7,789 nucleotides of DNA from CAYLNK01 sp964384675 (GCA_964384675.1 CAYLNK010000317.1:1-7789); one strand, 5' to 3'. Counted from the first letter of the stretch, positions 1 through 6,175 are shown. The notes: a model not told the origin generated them from the sequence alone. A program made the numbers and translations.

Positions 1-152
1 GCCTCGAGCGCCGCGGCCACGGCGCGCTCGGGCGCGGCGTCGACCTCCTCCCGGCGCGTCTCGCGCAGCTCGGCCGGCCAGCCAATGCCGCGGCCGGTCA
101 GGGGGGAGCCGACGTGCCAGTCGGAGGACTGCAGGAGGACGAGCGGACGCAA
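1..152 (-). CDS. SbcD/Mre11-like metallophosphoesterase (DNA repair exonuclease family), N-terminal 50 codons only
   Basis: This partial gene runs off the left edge and is too short to appear as a complete ORF. Read from a TTG at 152, the frame stays open to base 1 and begins MRPLVLLQSSDWHVGSPLTG. That matches the start of calcineurin-like metallophosphoesterases of the SbcD/Mre11 type: a short hydrophobic beta strand, then the metal-binding Asp-x-His motif (D11, H13), then an Arg/Glu-rich helix and an Ala-rich helix (residues 28-50). Family members use two metal ions to cut DNA and often work with an SbcC/Rad50 ATPase; no partner is visible here. TTG is the best start because no ATG or GTG lies in frame upstream before the yajC coding region, and GAGG sits three bases before it, a tight spacing. 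The gene follows yajC after 49 nt on the same strand, so it is probably in the same operon. Later metal-ligand motifs lie outside the window, so another phosphoesterase subfamily is possible. Confidence 0.68.
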   Translation of the reverse strand, partial: MRPLVLLQSSDWHVGSPLTGRGIGWPAELRETRREEVDAAPERAVAAALE

Positions 153-201
153 CGGCCTCAGGATAAAGGAGTGCCCCCCGGAGGGAGGGCGCGGGGAGGC
201 G

Positions 202-528
202 CTACTCCTTCTCCTTCGCGCCGTCGCCGTCGTGCACGACGCTGGTGATGGCGCTCCGCGTCATCTTCACCTTCAGCGTGTCCGCGATCTTCACCCAGAC
301 GACCTGGTCTTCGATCTGTGCCACGGTGCCGTAGATGCCGCCCTGGGTCAGCACGCGATCGCCCTTCTTGAGAGCCGCGAGCATCTCCTTCGTCTGCTTC
401 TGCTGCTTGCGCATCGGCGCGAGCAGCACGAAGTAGAAGATGGCGAACATCGCCGCGTACGGGATGAGCTGGATCAGGCCAGCCGCGCCGCCGCCGGGGG
501 CGGCCTGCTGGAGAAGCCACGTGGTCAT
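202..528 (-). CDS. yajC: Preprotein translocase accessory subunit YajC
   Basis: This is a small inner-membrane protein that associates with SecDF and the SecYEG translocon. The 108-residue product has the family's layout: a short N-terminus, one membrane helix at about residues 19-38 (IPYAAMFAIFYFVLLAP), the basic stretch MRKQQKQTKEM, and the conserved soluble motif LKKGDRVLTQGGIYGTV at about 53-69. A charged tail ends in GAKEKE. The ATG at 528 is chosen over an in-frame start at 573 because it puts the hydrophobic helix at the usual distance, is preceded by AAAGGA six bases upstream, and overlaps the tgt stop as ATGA. The longer form would add 15 residues that do not look like YajC. Pairing with tgt is classical for this gene. 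The normal downstream neighbours secD and secF are not next; a metallophosphoesterase gene follows instead. Confidence 0.95.
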   Translation of the reverse strand: MTTWLLQQAAPGGGAAGLIQLIPYAAMFAIFYFVLLAPMRKQQKQTKEMLAALKKGDRVLTQGGIYGTVAQIEDQVVWVKIADTLKVKMTRSAITSVVHDGDGAKEKE

Positions 529-1658
529 CGGGGGTCCTTTCCGCCGAGGCGGGCCAGCGTCTCGGCGGCCCATCCGGCGAAGCGATTCGCGGCGAGAGCC
601 TCCCGGATTCCCCTCATCAAGTCAAGGATCGCCCGGAGGTTGTGGATCGTCAGCAGCGTCGCCGCCGTCGGCTCGCCGAGGAGGAAGAGGTGCCGGAGGT
701 AGGCGCGCGAGTAGCGTCCGCACGTCTCGCAGGCGCACCAGGGATCGGGCGGGGCGAGGTCCTCCCGGTAACGCGCGTGCTTGATCGCCAGCGTCCCGTG
801 CGAGGTGTAGAGGAGCCCGTGCCGCGCGGCACGCGTCGGCAGGACACAGTCGAACATGTCGAAGCCGTGGAGCACCGCGTGGACGAGGTCGTCCGGGCGC
901 CCCACGCCCATGAGGTAGCGGGGACGCTCCCGCGGGAGGAGCGGGCCCGTCGTCTCCACCATCGCCCGCATCAGCTCCTTCGGCTCCCCCACCGAAAGGC
1001 CGCCGCACGCCATCCCCTCGAAGCCGAGCGCCGAAAGGGTCCCGGCGCTCTCGGCCCGGAGGTCCTCGAGCATCCCCCCCTGCACGATCCCGAACTGCGC
1101 GCCGCGGCCGTGAGCCCCGCCCCGCCACGCCTCGAACGCGGCACGCCCCCGCGCGGCCCAGCGGTGAGTGAGGTCCATCGAGACCCGGGTCTCCTCGCGC
1201 GTCGCCGGGTACGGCGTGCACTCGTCCAGCACCATGGCGACGTCGACGCCGAAATCGCCCGCCTGCAGCTCCACGGCGCGCTCCGGCGTCAGCAGGTGCG
1301 CCGAGCCGTCGATGTGGCTCCGGAACAGCACGCCCTCCTCCGACATCCGGCGGTTCGCGGCGAGCGACATCACCTGGTAGCCGCCGGAGTCGGTCAGGAT
1401 GGGCCTCGCCCAGCCGGTGAACCGATGCAGGCCGCCCAGCTTGCGGAGCGTCTCGCCACCCGGCCGCAGCATCAGGTGATAGGTGTTCGCGAGGACGATC
1501 TCGGCACCGGACGCCTCGACGTCGCTCCAGCGGACGGCCTTCACGGTTCCGGCCGTCCCGACCGGCATGAACGCCGGCGTCTCGACCGTCCCGTGATCCA
1601 GCGTCAGCCGGCCGCGGCGGGCCGCTCCCTCGCGTCCGAGGAGCTCGAAGCTCAGCAC
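525..1658 (-). CDS. tgt: Queuine tRNA-ribosyltransferase (tRNA-guanine transglycosylase)
   Basis: Tgt exchanges guanine-34 in the anticodon of GUN-type tRNAs (Asp, Asn, His, Tyr) for the queuosine precursor preQ1. At 377 residues it has the normal family length. Visible signatures are LTDSGGYQVMSL with the acid/base Asp at D90, VLDEC at 143-147 in the base-recognition pocket, CGGLSVGEP at 218-226, and the nucleophilic Asp D270 in FDMFDCVLPTR. The structural zinc site is C308, C310, C313 and H339, with the same 26-residue C-to-H spacing as the Zymomonas enzyme. Residue roles are transferred from that enzyme. The start is a GTG at 1658, with GGAG nine bases before it and 25 nt after the stop of the upstream barrel gene. 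The 3' end overlaps the yajC start by four bases, which suggests translational coupling. All key residues are present, so it should be active. Confidence 0.97.
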   Translation of the reverse strand: MLSFELLGREGAARRGRLTLDHGTVETPAFMPVGTAGTVKAVRWSDVEASGAEIVLANTYHLMLRPGGETLRKLGGLHRFTGWARPILTDSGGYQVMSLAANRRMSEEGVLFRSHIDGSAHLLTPERAVELQAGDFGVDVAMVLDECTPYPATREETRVSMDLTHRWAARGRAAFEAWRGGAHGRGAQFGIVQGGMLEDLRAESAGTLSALGFEGMACGGLSVGEPKELMRAMVETTGPLLPRERPRYLMGVGRPDDLVHAVLHGFDMFDCVLPTRAARHGLLYTSHGTLAIKHARYREDLAPPDPWCACETCGRYSRAYLRHLFLLGEPTAATLLTIHNLRAILDLMRGIREALAANRFAGWAAETLARLGGKDPR

Positions 1659-1683
1659 GCCGTGAAGCTCCGGGGACGCCGGC

Positions 1684-2850
1684 TCAGACGCCGCCGCGGA
1701 TCGACAGGACGACGCCGAGGGAGCTCTCGTCGGGACGGTAGACCGCCGCCGCGTCGACCTTCAGGACAGCCGCGCTGAGGCCGATGCCGGCCGAGAAGAG
1801 CTTCGTCTTGTCGGGCGACTCGAGGTTCACCGAGAGGCCTCCGCGGATCGAGATCGGGCCGAGCGCGAACTCCGCGCCCCCTCCGACGAGCCGGGTCTTG
1901 ACGCCGTCCGCGAGCGATTCCGCCGCCTCGACGTCGTAGTCCGCCGCCAGGGTGAGCCGGACCACGGGGATCGACACGGCCGCTCCGACCCGCGACTGCC
2001 GGCCCAGGAGGACCGAGCGATTCCGGTCGGGGGCCGGCGTCCCGGTCTCGTCGTCGAACGGGAACTCGGGCCGGTTGAAGTACTTCACGACGCCGCCCAG
2101 ACGCACCGGCCCGAGCGCCACCAGGGCGCCCACGTCGCCGGAGAGCTTGGTCGAGGTGCGCTCCGAGCCGGTCACCGCGCGGCGCGCGAGCTCGAGCGCG
2201 TTGCCCACCTCGGTCGTGAAGATCGACTCCTCCTTCGAGTACGTCGTGCCGCGCAGGAGGTGCACCGTCCCGCCCACGACGACGCGCCCCGACGCGAAGC
2301 GGAAGGCCCGGCTCACCGAGATCGCCTGCACCGAGAGCCCGCGGAACGCCACCGCCGACGTGTTGTTCGCCCAGCTCGTCGCCGGGTCGCTGCCCGTCTT
2401 CACGTGGACGGAGTCGATCCGGGCGGTGACACCGCCCCACGAGATCTGTCCCAGGGCGAGCCCCCAGCCCTTCGACGTGCCCGCGCTCATCAGCCGGCCG
2501 TCGCCCGTGATCCCGTTGCCGGGCTCGGTCAGAGTCCGGAACGCCGCCAGCACGGACGCGGCGTTCGACCCGGCCGCGAGGCTGACCGGGTTGACGCCGG
2601 AGACGTCCTTCAGGCGATCGATGAAATCGCCGCTCTCGGACGCGACGAGCCCGACGGACGCGGCCGCCACGAGCTTGCTCTCGGGCAGCGTGGCCGGGTT
2701 GTCGACGAAGCTCCCGGCGTCGCCGAGCGCGACGGACGCGCCGCCGAGGGCCACGGAGCGGGCCCCGAACGGGACGAAGGAGAGCTGCGCGGCGGCGGGA
2801 GCGGCGACGAGAACGGCGAGGAGGGGCGCGAGTCGAGCGGCGAACGGCAT
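1684..2850 (-). CDS. Predicted outer-membrane beta-barrel protein, TraF/PorV/FadL-like
   Basis: The 388-residue product starts with a clear Sec signal peptide (residues 1-21, Ala/Leu-rich core, AAA before Q22). Just after cleavage comes the motif FGARSVALGGASVAL (28-42) followed by DAGSFVDNPATL (44-55), the Gly-Ala-Arg...Gly-Gly-Ala...Asn-Pro-Ala signature shared by outer-membrane barrel families such as PorV, FadL and the TraF_2-type proteins. The rest alternates short hydrophobic strands with polar turns (for example VRLGGVVKYF, VRLTLAADYDV, ISIRGGLSVNL), as in a barrel, and ends on a strand. The database label 'conjugal transfer protein TraF' would not mean conjugation; nothing conjugative is nearby. 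Its substrate or partner cannot be told from sequence. It heads the leftward operon with tgt and yajC. No Shine-Dalgarno is visible before the ATG, and a weak TACACT hexamer (2858-2863, minus strand) lies seven bases upstream, so a leaderless message is conceivable. Confidence 0.82.
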   Translation of the reverse strand: MPFAARLAPLLAVLVAAPAAAQLSFVPFGARSVALGGASVALGDAGSFVDNPATLPESKLVAAASVGLVASESGDFIDRLKDVSGVNPVSLAAGSNAASVLAAFRTLTEPGNGITGDGRLMSAGTSKGWGLALGQISWGGVTARIDSVHVKTGSDPATSWANNTSAVAFRGLSVQAISVSRAFRFASGRVVVGGTVHLLRGTTYSKEESIFTTEVGNALELARRAVTGSERTSTKLSGDVGALVALGPVRLGGVVKYFNRPEFPFDDETGTPAPDRNRSVLLGRQSRVGAAVSIPVVRLTLAADYDVEAAESLADGVKTRLVGGGAEFALGPISIRGGLSVNLESPDKTKLFSAGIGLSAAVLKVDAAAVYRPDESSLGVVLSIRGGV

Positions 2851-2915
2851 CGGACGCAGTGTAGACGCATGGAGGCGAGCCGCTCTCCAGGCGTCTTTTC
2901 CGCGCGCTTTCGACG

Positions 2916-2944
2916 TTGACCGACCGGGACCCCGATGCTATGTT
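2916..2944 (+). promoter_or_regulatory. Sigma70-type promoter for the zinc-ribbon/acidic protein gene
   Basis: TTGACC at 2916-2921 matches the -35 consensus in five of six bases. TATGTT at 2939-2944 matches the -10 consensus in four of six. The spacer is exactly 17 nt. Transcription would start near 2951, giving a leader of about 75 nt before the ATG at 3027. It is the only AT-leaning stretch in this divergent intergenic region. Confidence 0.6.
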
Positions 2945-2952
2945 CCGGCCGC

Positions 2953-3013
2953 TTTTTTCCCCGAAAACGCCGGACGGATTGAAGAAGGTGACGTGCGGTT
3001 TCGGGGAGAAAAA
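2953..3013. repeat. Long inverted repeat in the leader of the zinc-ribbon gene
   Basis: TCCCCGAAA at 2958-2966 is perfectly repeated in inverse at 2999-3007 (TTTCGGGGA). The arms extend by five T:A pairs (2953-2957 with 3009-3013) if G3008 is bulged, giving about 14 pairs around a 32-nt loop. Each arm is also a small palindrome by itself: TTTTC-CCC-GAAAA (2955-2967) and TTTC-GGGGA-GAAA (2999-3011). The repeat begins right at the predicted transcription start and ends just before the ribosome binding site (GAGGG, 3017-3021). It could be a leader RNA hairpin or two operator half-sites for a repressor. Which of the two is not decided by sequence alone. Confidence 0.6.
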
Positions 3014-3026
3014 CTCGAGGGTGTGA

Positions 3027-3362
3027 ATGCCGGATCTGGGACAGAAACATACATGCTTCAAGTGCGGAGCGAAGTTCTACGACCTGAAGCGCACGCCGGT
3101 GATCTGCCCGAAGTGCGGGGCGGATCAGAAGGACGCGCCTCCGCTCCCCACCTCGCCAGCGGTCCTGGCCGCCGCGCGGCGGGCCCGGCGAGACGAGTTC
3201 GCCGATCCGGATCTCTTCGATCGCAACCGCGACGACGAGGAGGCCGCAACCGGGGCCGAGCCGGCCGAGGAGGCCGCCAAGGGGATCGAGGACGAGGAGC
3301 TGCCGCTCGGTGAATCGCCCACGCTCGAGGGGGCCGACAGCGAGAGCGAGGACGACTACTGA
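3027..3362 (+). CDS. Zinc-ribbon protein with acidic tail, FYDLN_acid (TIGR02300) family
   Basis: This 111-residue protein has an N-terminal zinc ribbon made of CFKC (C10, C13) and CPKC (C27, C30). Between the two cysteine pairs lies FYDLK (17-21), the family's hallmark, normally FYDLN. A Pro/Ala linker (about 36-50) follows, then an acidic region rich in Asp and Glu from about residue 57 to the end, closing with SESEDDY. This is the organisation described for the TIGR02300/FYDLN_acid family, whose function is not established. The tail is shorter and less purely acidic than in many members, and the last FYDLN residue is Lys rather than Asn. The ATG at 3027 has a good GAGGG ribosome site five bases upstream. 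The gene has its own promoter (2916-2944) and a hairpin after its stop, so it is probably transcribed alone. A nucleic-acid or protein adaptor role is possible but unproven. Confidence 0.88.
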   Translation: MPDLGQKHTCFKCGAKFYDLKRTPVICPKCGADQKDAPPLPTSPAVLAAARRARRDEFADPDLFDRNRDDEEAATGAEPAEEAAKGIEDEELPLGESPTLEGADSESEDDY

Positions 3363-3375
3363 CGATGGAGCGATC

Positions 3376-3400
3376 GGGAATCCCGTCACGCGGGTTTCCC
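3376..3400 (+). terminator. Hairpin after the zinc-ribbon gene, possible terminator
   Basis: GGGAATCCCG (3376-3385) and CGGGTTTCCC (3391-3400) form a ten-position stem with one central T-T mismatch and a five-base loop (TCACG), 13 nt after the stop at 3362. It is followed by TTCCTCCCCT rather than a run of T, so it is an imperfect intrinsic terminator. It may only weaken read-through into folK or protect the 3' end of the message. Confidence 0.5.
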
Positions 3401-3446
3401 TTCCTCCCCTCGCCTGCTTCGCTGAAGGCCGGCGCGTGAAGTCCAT

Positions 3447-3971
3447 TTGAAGTCCGTGTTCGTGGCGATCGGGCTCGGAGGGAACCTGGGGGACCCGGCC
3501 CGGACCTTCCTCGACGCCCTCGAGGCGCTGGCCGGCGACGTGACGGCGATGCGGATCTCGAGCCTCTACCGGACCGAGCCCATCGGCGGGCCACCACAGC
3601 CCGACTACCACAATGCCGTGGCGGTGGGGAGCACGCTCCTGTCTCCGACGGAGCTCCTCGCCCGCCTCCTGGCGCTGGAAGCTCGCGCGGGGCGCACCCG
3701 GACCGGGTCCCGCGACGCGCCGCGCCCGCTCGACCTCGACCTCCTCCTCTACGGCGCCATCACCCTGGCCGTGCCCGGACTGACGGTGCCGCACCCGCGC
3801 CTGGCGTACCGCCGCTTCGCGCTCGCGCCTCTCGCCGAGCTGACGCCCCGCCGGGTCGTGCCGGGAACGGGACGCACCGTGGCCCGCCTTCTCCGCGAAG
3901 CGCCTCCGGCCCGCGTCATCCGGGCCGGGCCGCTCGGCCCCCGGCCTACAATCGACCGCGCCGCACGTTGA
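3447..3971 (+). CDS. folK: 2-amino-4-hydroxy-6-hydroxymethyldihydropteridine pyrophosphokinase (HPPK)
   Basis: HPPK transfers pyrophosphate from ATP to 6-hydroxymethyl-7,8-dihydropterin, a cytoplasmic step in folate synthesis that feeds dihydropteroate synthase. The 174-residue product shows the whole family pattern: AIGLGGNLGDP near the N-terminus (GSNLG motif, here GGNLG), SLYRTEPIGGPPQPDYHNAV at 39-58 for pterin binding, RTRTGSRDAPRPLDLDLLLYG at 83-103 with the two magnesium ligands D96 and D98, and VPHPRLAYRRFALAPLAEL at 114-132 with H116 and the ATP-contacting arginines. The listed start is TTG at 3447, with no convincing ribosome site. In-frame GTG codons at 3456 and 3462 are close alternatives and would give an N-terminus nearer to common HPPKs. 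The C-terminal 25 residues are Pro/Arg-rich and extend beyond the short enterobacterial form. No other folate gene is in view. Confidence 0.95.
   Translation: MKSVFVAIGLGGNLGDPARTFLDALEALAGDVTAMRISSLYRTEPIGGPPQPDYHNAVAVGSTLLSPTELLARLLALEARAGRTRTGSRDAPRPLDLDLLLYGAITLAVPGLTVPHPRLAYRRFALAPLAELTPRRVVPGTGRTVARLLREAPPARVIRAGPLGPRPTIDRAAR
3947..3952 (+). promoter_or_regulatory. Possible -10 element for the histidine kinase gene
   Basis: TACAAT within the end of folK matches the -10 consensus in five of six positions and lies 62 nt before the kinase ATG. The bases 17 nt upstream (GCCGGG) do not resemble a -35 box, so this would be a weak or activator-dependent promoter. It may equally be chance, with the kinase read from a folK transcript. 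Confidence 0.28.
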
Positions 3972-4014
3972 CTTCAGAGACGAAGCTCCGACCCGACCTC
4001 CGACGCGAGCCGAG

Positions 4015-6057
4015 ATGAGCCCGTCGAAGGAGATCCGCGCCCCCGGAAGCAGCGGCGCGAGCGGCGTCCGGCGGATGAGCGCTCTCCGCCTGATCCCCGT
4101 TCCCAATGCCGCGCTCGGGACCCAGCTCTTCCTGCGGAGCCTCTCGGTGCTCACGGTCGCCCTGCTCGTCTTCGGCGGGCTCGACGCGATCGAGGCCTCC
4201 CGCTCCCGTCGCGAGGGGCGTCGGGACGCGGCCGAGGCGAGGCTCTCCGGCCTCGAGACGCGGGTCGTGGAGACCGCAGACCGGGCGATCGCCGCCGCGC
4301 GAAGGCTGGGAGCCGACGGCATCGTGGTCAGGGCCGCGCGGAAGCTCGCGCTCGCCCGCTCCGCCACCGACCGCCCGGCCCCCTTCACGGACGGCGAGCG
4401 GGCCGTCCTCAACAACCGGCTCGCGCCTCACTTCGCGCTCGAGCCGGGCGGCGAGGCTGCCCGTTTCCTGAAGGAACGCACCGGCCTCTTCCCGTACCTC
4501 CTCGGCTTCTCCCTCACCGAGGCGAGCGGCGTGCTGGTCACCTCGACCGAGCCACCCCGCGACGCCGTCCGCGCCTCGGAGGAATGGTGGCGCCGGGCGA
4601 TCTCGGACGGCCTCGACGTCTCCCTGGGCGGCCCGGGGACCTCGGTTCCTCGTGGCGCGATGTCGGTGGCCGTGGCCGTCGACGACCCGGCCGACCGGCA
4701 GCGCCTCGGTGTCCTCCAGCTGGTCGTCTCCCTCGACGCCCTCCGCGCGGCGAGCGGCGACGGTGTCGCGCGCCTCTCCGCATTCGACCGGGCGGGACGG
4801 CCTCTCGAGACCGCCAACGGCCAGCCGCTCCTGGCGGACGACCCCGTCCTTTCCCCGCTCGCGACGGCGGCTGCCGGGACGATCCGCCTGGCGTTCCTCC
4901 GGAGCGGACACGACGTCGTGGCCAGGCGCCTGGACGGCGCTCCGGGCCTCAACGGCTGGTGGGTGGCCGTCGCGATGCCCGATCCCGGCGCCGGGCCCCT
5001 GGGATCGTCGCTCGCCCGGCGGGGGTTGCTCCTCCTGCTCCTGCTCGCCGCCGCCACGGCATTCATCCTCCCGACCCTCCGCCGCATGACGGCCGACCTG
5101 ACGGCGCTCGTCGAGTACGCGCGGCGCACGGGAGCCGGAGACACGGCGGCCATCCCTCCCCACGTCCGCCGCAGCGACGAGATCGGGGCGCTCGGGAGCG
5201 CCCTCGTCGGCGCGCTCGAGGGGCTCCGCTCCTCCCGCGTCGAGCTCGAGCGCGGGAAGAAGTCGCTGGAGGAGCGCGTGGAGGCCCGCACCAGCGAGCT
5301 CGCCCGGCTGAACCAGGAGCTCAAGAAGCGCGCCGAGGAGCTCGCCGCCGCGTCCCGCAGCAAGGACGAGTTCCTGGCCAACATCTCCCACGAGCTGCGC
5401 ACTCCGCTCAACTCCATCATCGGGCTCACCCAGATCGTGAGGGACGGCCTCGCCGACACACCCGAGGAAGCGAACACCTTCCTCGACCAGGTCCTCCACT
5501 CGTCGAGGCACCTCCTGACCTTGATCAACGACGTCCTCGACCTCGCGAAGCTCGAGGCCGGCAAGGTCGAGCTGACCCTCGAGCCGCTGGACGCCGGCGA
5601 GGTCGTCGAGGAGGTGCGGAAGATCGTGGAGCCCCTCGCCCGGCAGAAAGGCCTCGCGTTCGAGCTTTCGGTCGCCTCAGGGATCCCCACGGCGCGCGCG
5701 GACCGGGTCCGCCTCCGGCAGGTGCTCGTGAACGTCGCGCAGAACGCCATCAAGTTCACGGAGACGGGCCACGTCCACGTGCGCGTCAGGACCAGCGACG
5801 GACGCCGAAAGCTGCTCTTCGAGGTCGAGGACACCGGGATCGGCATCCCCGAGGCGAAGCGCGCCCTCGTCTTCGAGAAGTTCATCCAGGCCGAGGCCGG
5901 CACGACCCGACGTTTCGGCGGGACCGGGCTGGGCCTCCCGATCAGCCGGCTCCTCGTCGAGGCGATGGGAGGGGCGATCGGGATCGAGTCGGGCGCGAAC
6001 GGCGCCGGGACGCGCGTCTGGTTCACTGTCCCGACGCCAGGCCTCGAAGGGCGCTGA
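4015..6057 (+). CDS. Membrane-bound sensor histidine kinase with Cache-like periplasmic domain
   Basis: This 680-residue protein has a membrane helix at about 39-56, a large extracytoplasmic region (about 57-335), a second membrane helix at 336-354 (run of eight leucines), a HAMP linker (about 355-408, with DEIG at 388-391) and a coiled coil (about 409-448). The HisKA domain follows, with phospho-acceptor H459 in FLANISHELRTPLNSIIG. The HATPase region has the N box (N577 in QNAIKFTE), G1 box DTGIGIP (606-612), F box FEKFIQAE and G2 box GGTGLGLPIS (635-644). Phrases such as ASGVLVTSTEP, EEWWRRAIS and LGVLQLVVSLD in the sensor region resemble a double Cache fold, which commonly binds small molecules; the ligand is unknown. 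It should autophosphorylate on H459 and pass phosphate to a response regulator, but no receiver domain or regulator gene is in the window. ATG 4015 is the longest start; ATG 4075 (residue 21) is also possible. It lies 43 nt after folK, with no evident functional link. Confidence 0.92.
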   Translation: MSPSKEIRAPGSSGASGVRRMSALRLIPVPNAALGTQLFLRSLSVLTVALLVFGGLDAIEASRSRREGRRDAAEARLSGLETRVVETADRAIAAARRLGADGIVVRAARKLALARSATDRPAPFTDGERAVLNNRLAPHFALEPGGEAARFLKERTGLFPYLLGFSLTEASGVLVTSTEPPRDAVRASEEWWRRAISDGLDVSLGGPGTSVPRGAMSVAVAVDDPADRQRLGVLQLVVSLDALRAASGDGVARLSAFDRAGRPLETANGQPLLADDPVLSPLATAAAGTIRLAFLRSGHDVVARRLDGAPGLNGWWVAVAMPDPGAGPLGSSLARRGLLLLLLLAAATAFILPTLRRMTADLTALVEYARRTGAGDTAAIPPHVRRSDEIGALGSALVGALEGLRSSRVELERGKKSLEERVEARTSELARLNQELKKRAEELAAASRSKDEFLANISHELRTPLNSIIGLTQIVRDGLADTPEEANTFLDQVLHSSRHLLTLINDVLDLAKLEAGKVELTLEPLDAGEVVEEVRKIVEPLARQKGLAFELSVASGIPTARADRVRLRQVLVNVAQNAIKFTETGHVHVRVRTSDGRRKLLFEVEDTGIGIPEAKRALVFEKFIQAEAGTTRRFGGTGLGLPISRLLVEAMGGAIGIESGANGAGTRVWFTVPTPGLEGR

Positions 6058-6059
6058 AG

Positions 6060-6175
6060 TAGTCGGGGGGACCTCCGAGGCCGGTCCCCCCGTGCCCCCC
6101 TTGGCCGGGTCCGCTCCCCCTTCCGGGGACCTCCGAGGCCGATCCCCCGTGCCCCCCTTGGCCGGGTCTAGTCGG
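6060..6175. repeat. Two-copy 44/45-nt GC-rich repeat flanked by 7-nt direct repeats
   Basis: Copy 1 is 6067-6111 (45 nt) and copy 2 is 6125-6168 (44 nt). They differ only by one G/A change (GGCCGGTC versus GGCCGATC) and one C in a C run. A 13-nt spacer (6112-6124) separates them. The pair is bounded exactly by TAGTCGG at 6060-6066 and again at 6169-6175. This resembles a small inserted element with a target-site duplication, but there are no clear terminal inverted repeats and no open reading frame. The pair fills the convergent gap between the kinase and the eIF2B-like gene. Confidence 0.85.
6065..6091. terminator. GC hairpin between convergent genes, possible bidirectional terminator
   Basis: GGGGGGACC (6065-6073) pairs perfectly over nine bases with GGTCCCCCC (6083-6091) around a nine-base loop, seven bases after the kinase stop codon. 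It is very stable but lacks a T run on either side. The equivalent stem in the second repeat copy has a C:A mismatch caused by the G/A difference, so only copy 1 forms the full stem. Its position between convergent genes fits termination of both transcripts. Confidence 0.5.

Noticed and set aside
153..201. C/G-rich hairpin between yajC and the phosphoesterase gene (CCCTCC with GGGGGG)
   Set aside because: It needs a wobble pair and a four-base loop in a region of simple C/G runs, so it is not distinguishable from composition.
85..702. Plus-strand frame opposite yajC and the tgt 3' end
   Set aside because: No ribosome site or domain. The minus-strand reading gives YajC and Tgt here.
642..1778. 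Long plus-strand frame opposite tgt
   Set aside because: It is antisense to a complete Tgt with all catalytic residues; the product is low-complexity Arg/His-rich.
1684..2850. Conjugation gene (TraF)
   Set aside because: The similarity is to a beta-barrel family that carries this label in databases. No other transfer gene, relaxase or type IV secretion gene is present.
2610..4415. A 601-codon minus-strand frame spanning three genes and two intergenic regions
   Set aside because: It crosses the promoter, the terminator-like hairpin and three well-identified genes; no recognisable domain.
3946..5511. A 521-codon minus-strand frame across folK's end and the kinase
   Set aside because: Its composition is dominated by Gly, Arg, Glu and Val, with no motif, and it overlaps real genes on the other strand.
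4428..6026. A 532-codon open frame on the minus strand opposite the histidine kinase
   Set aside because: It is the antisense of a strongly supported kinase. The product is Arg/Ser/Pro-rich with no domain, as expected from GC-rich codons read backwards.
6067..6168. CRISPR array
   Set aside because: Only two repeat copies with one 13-nt spacer, which is too short and too few; no cas gene nearby.
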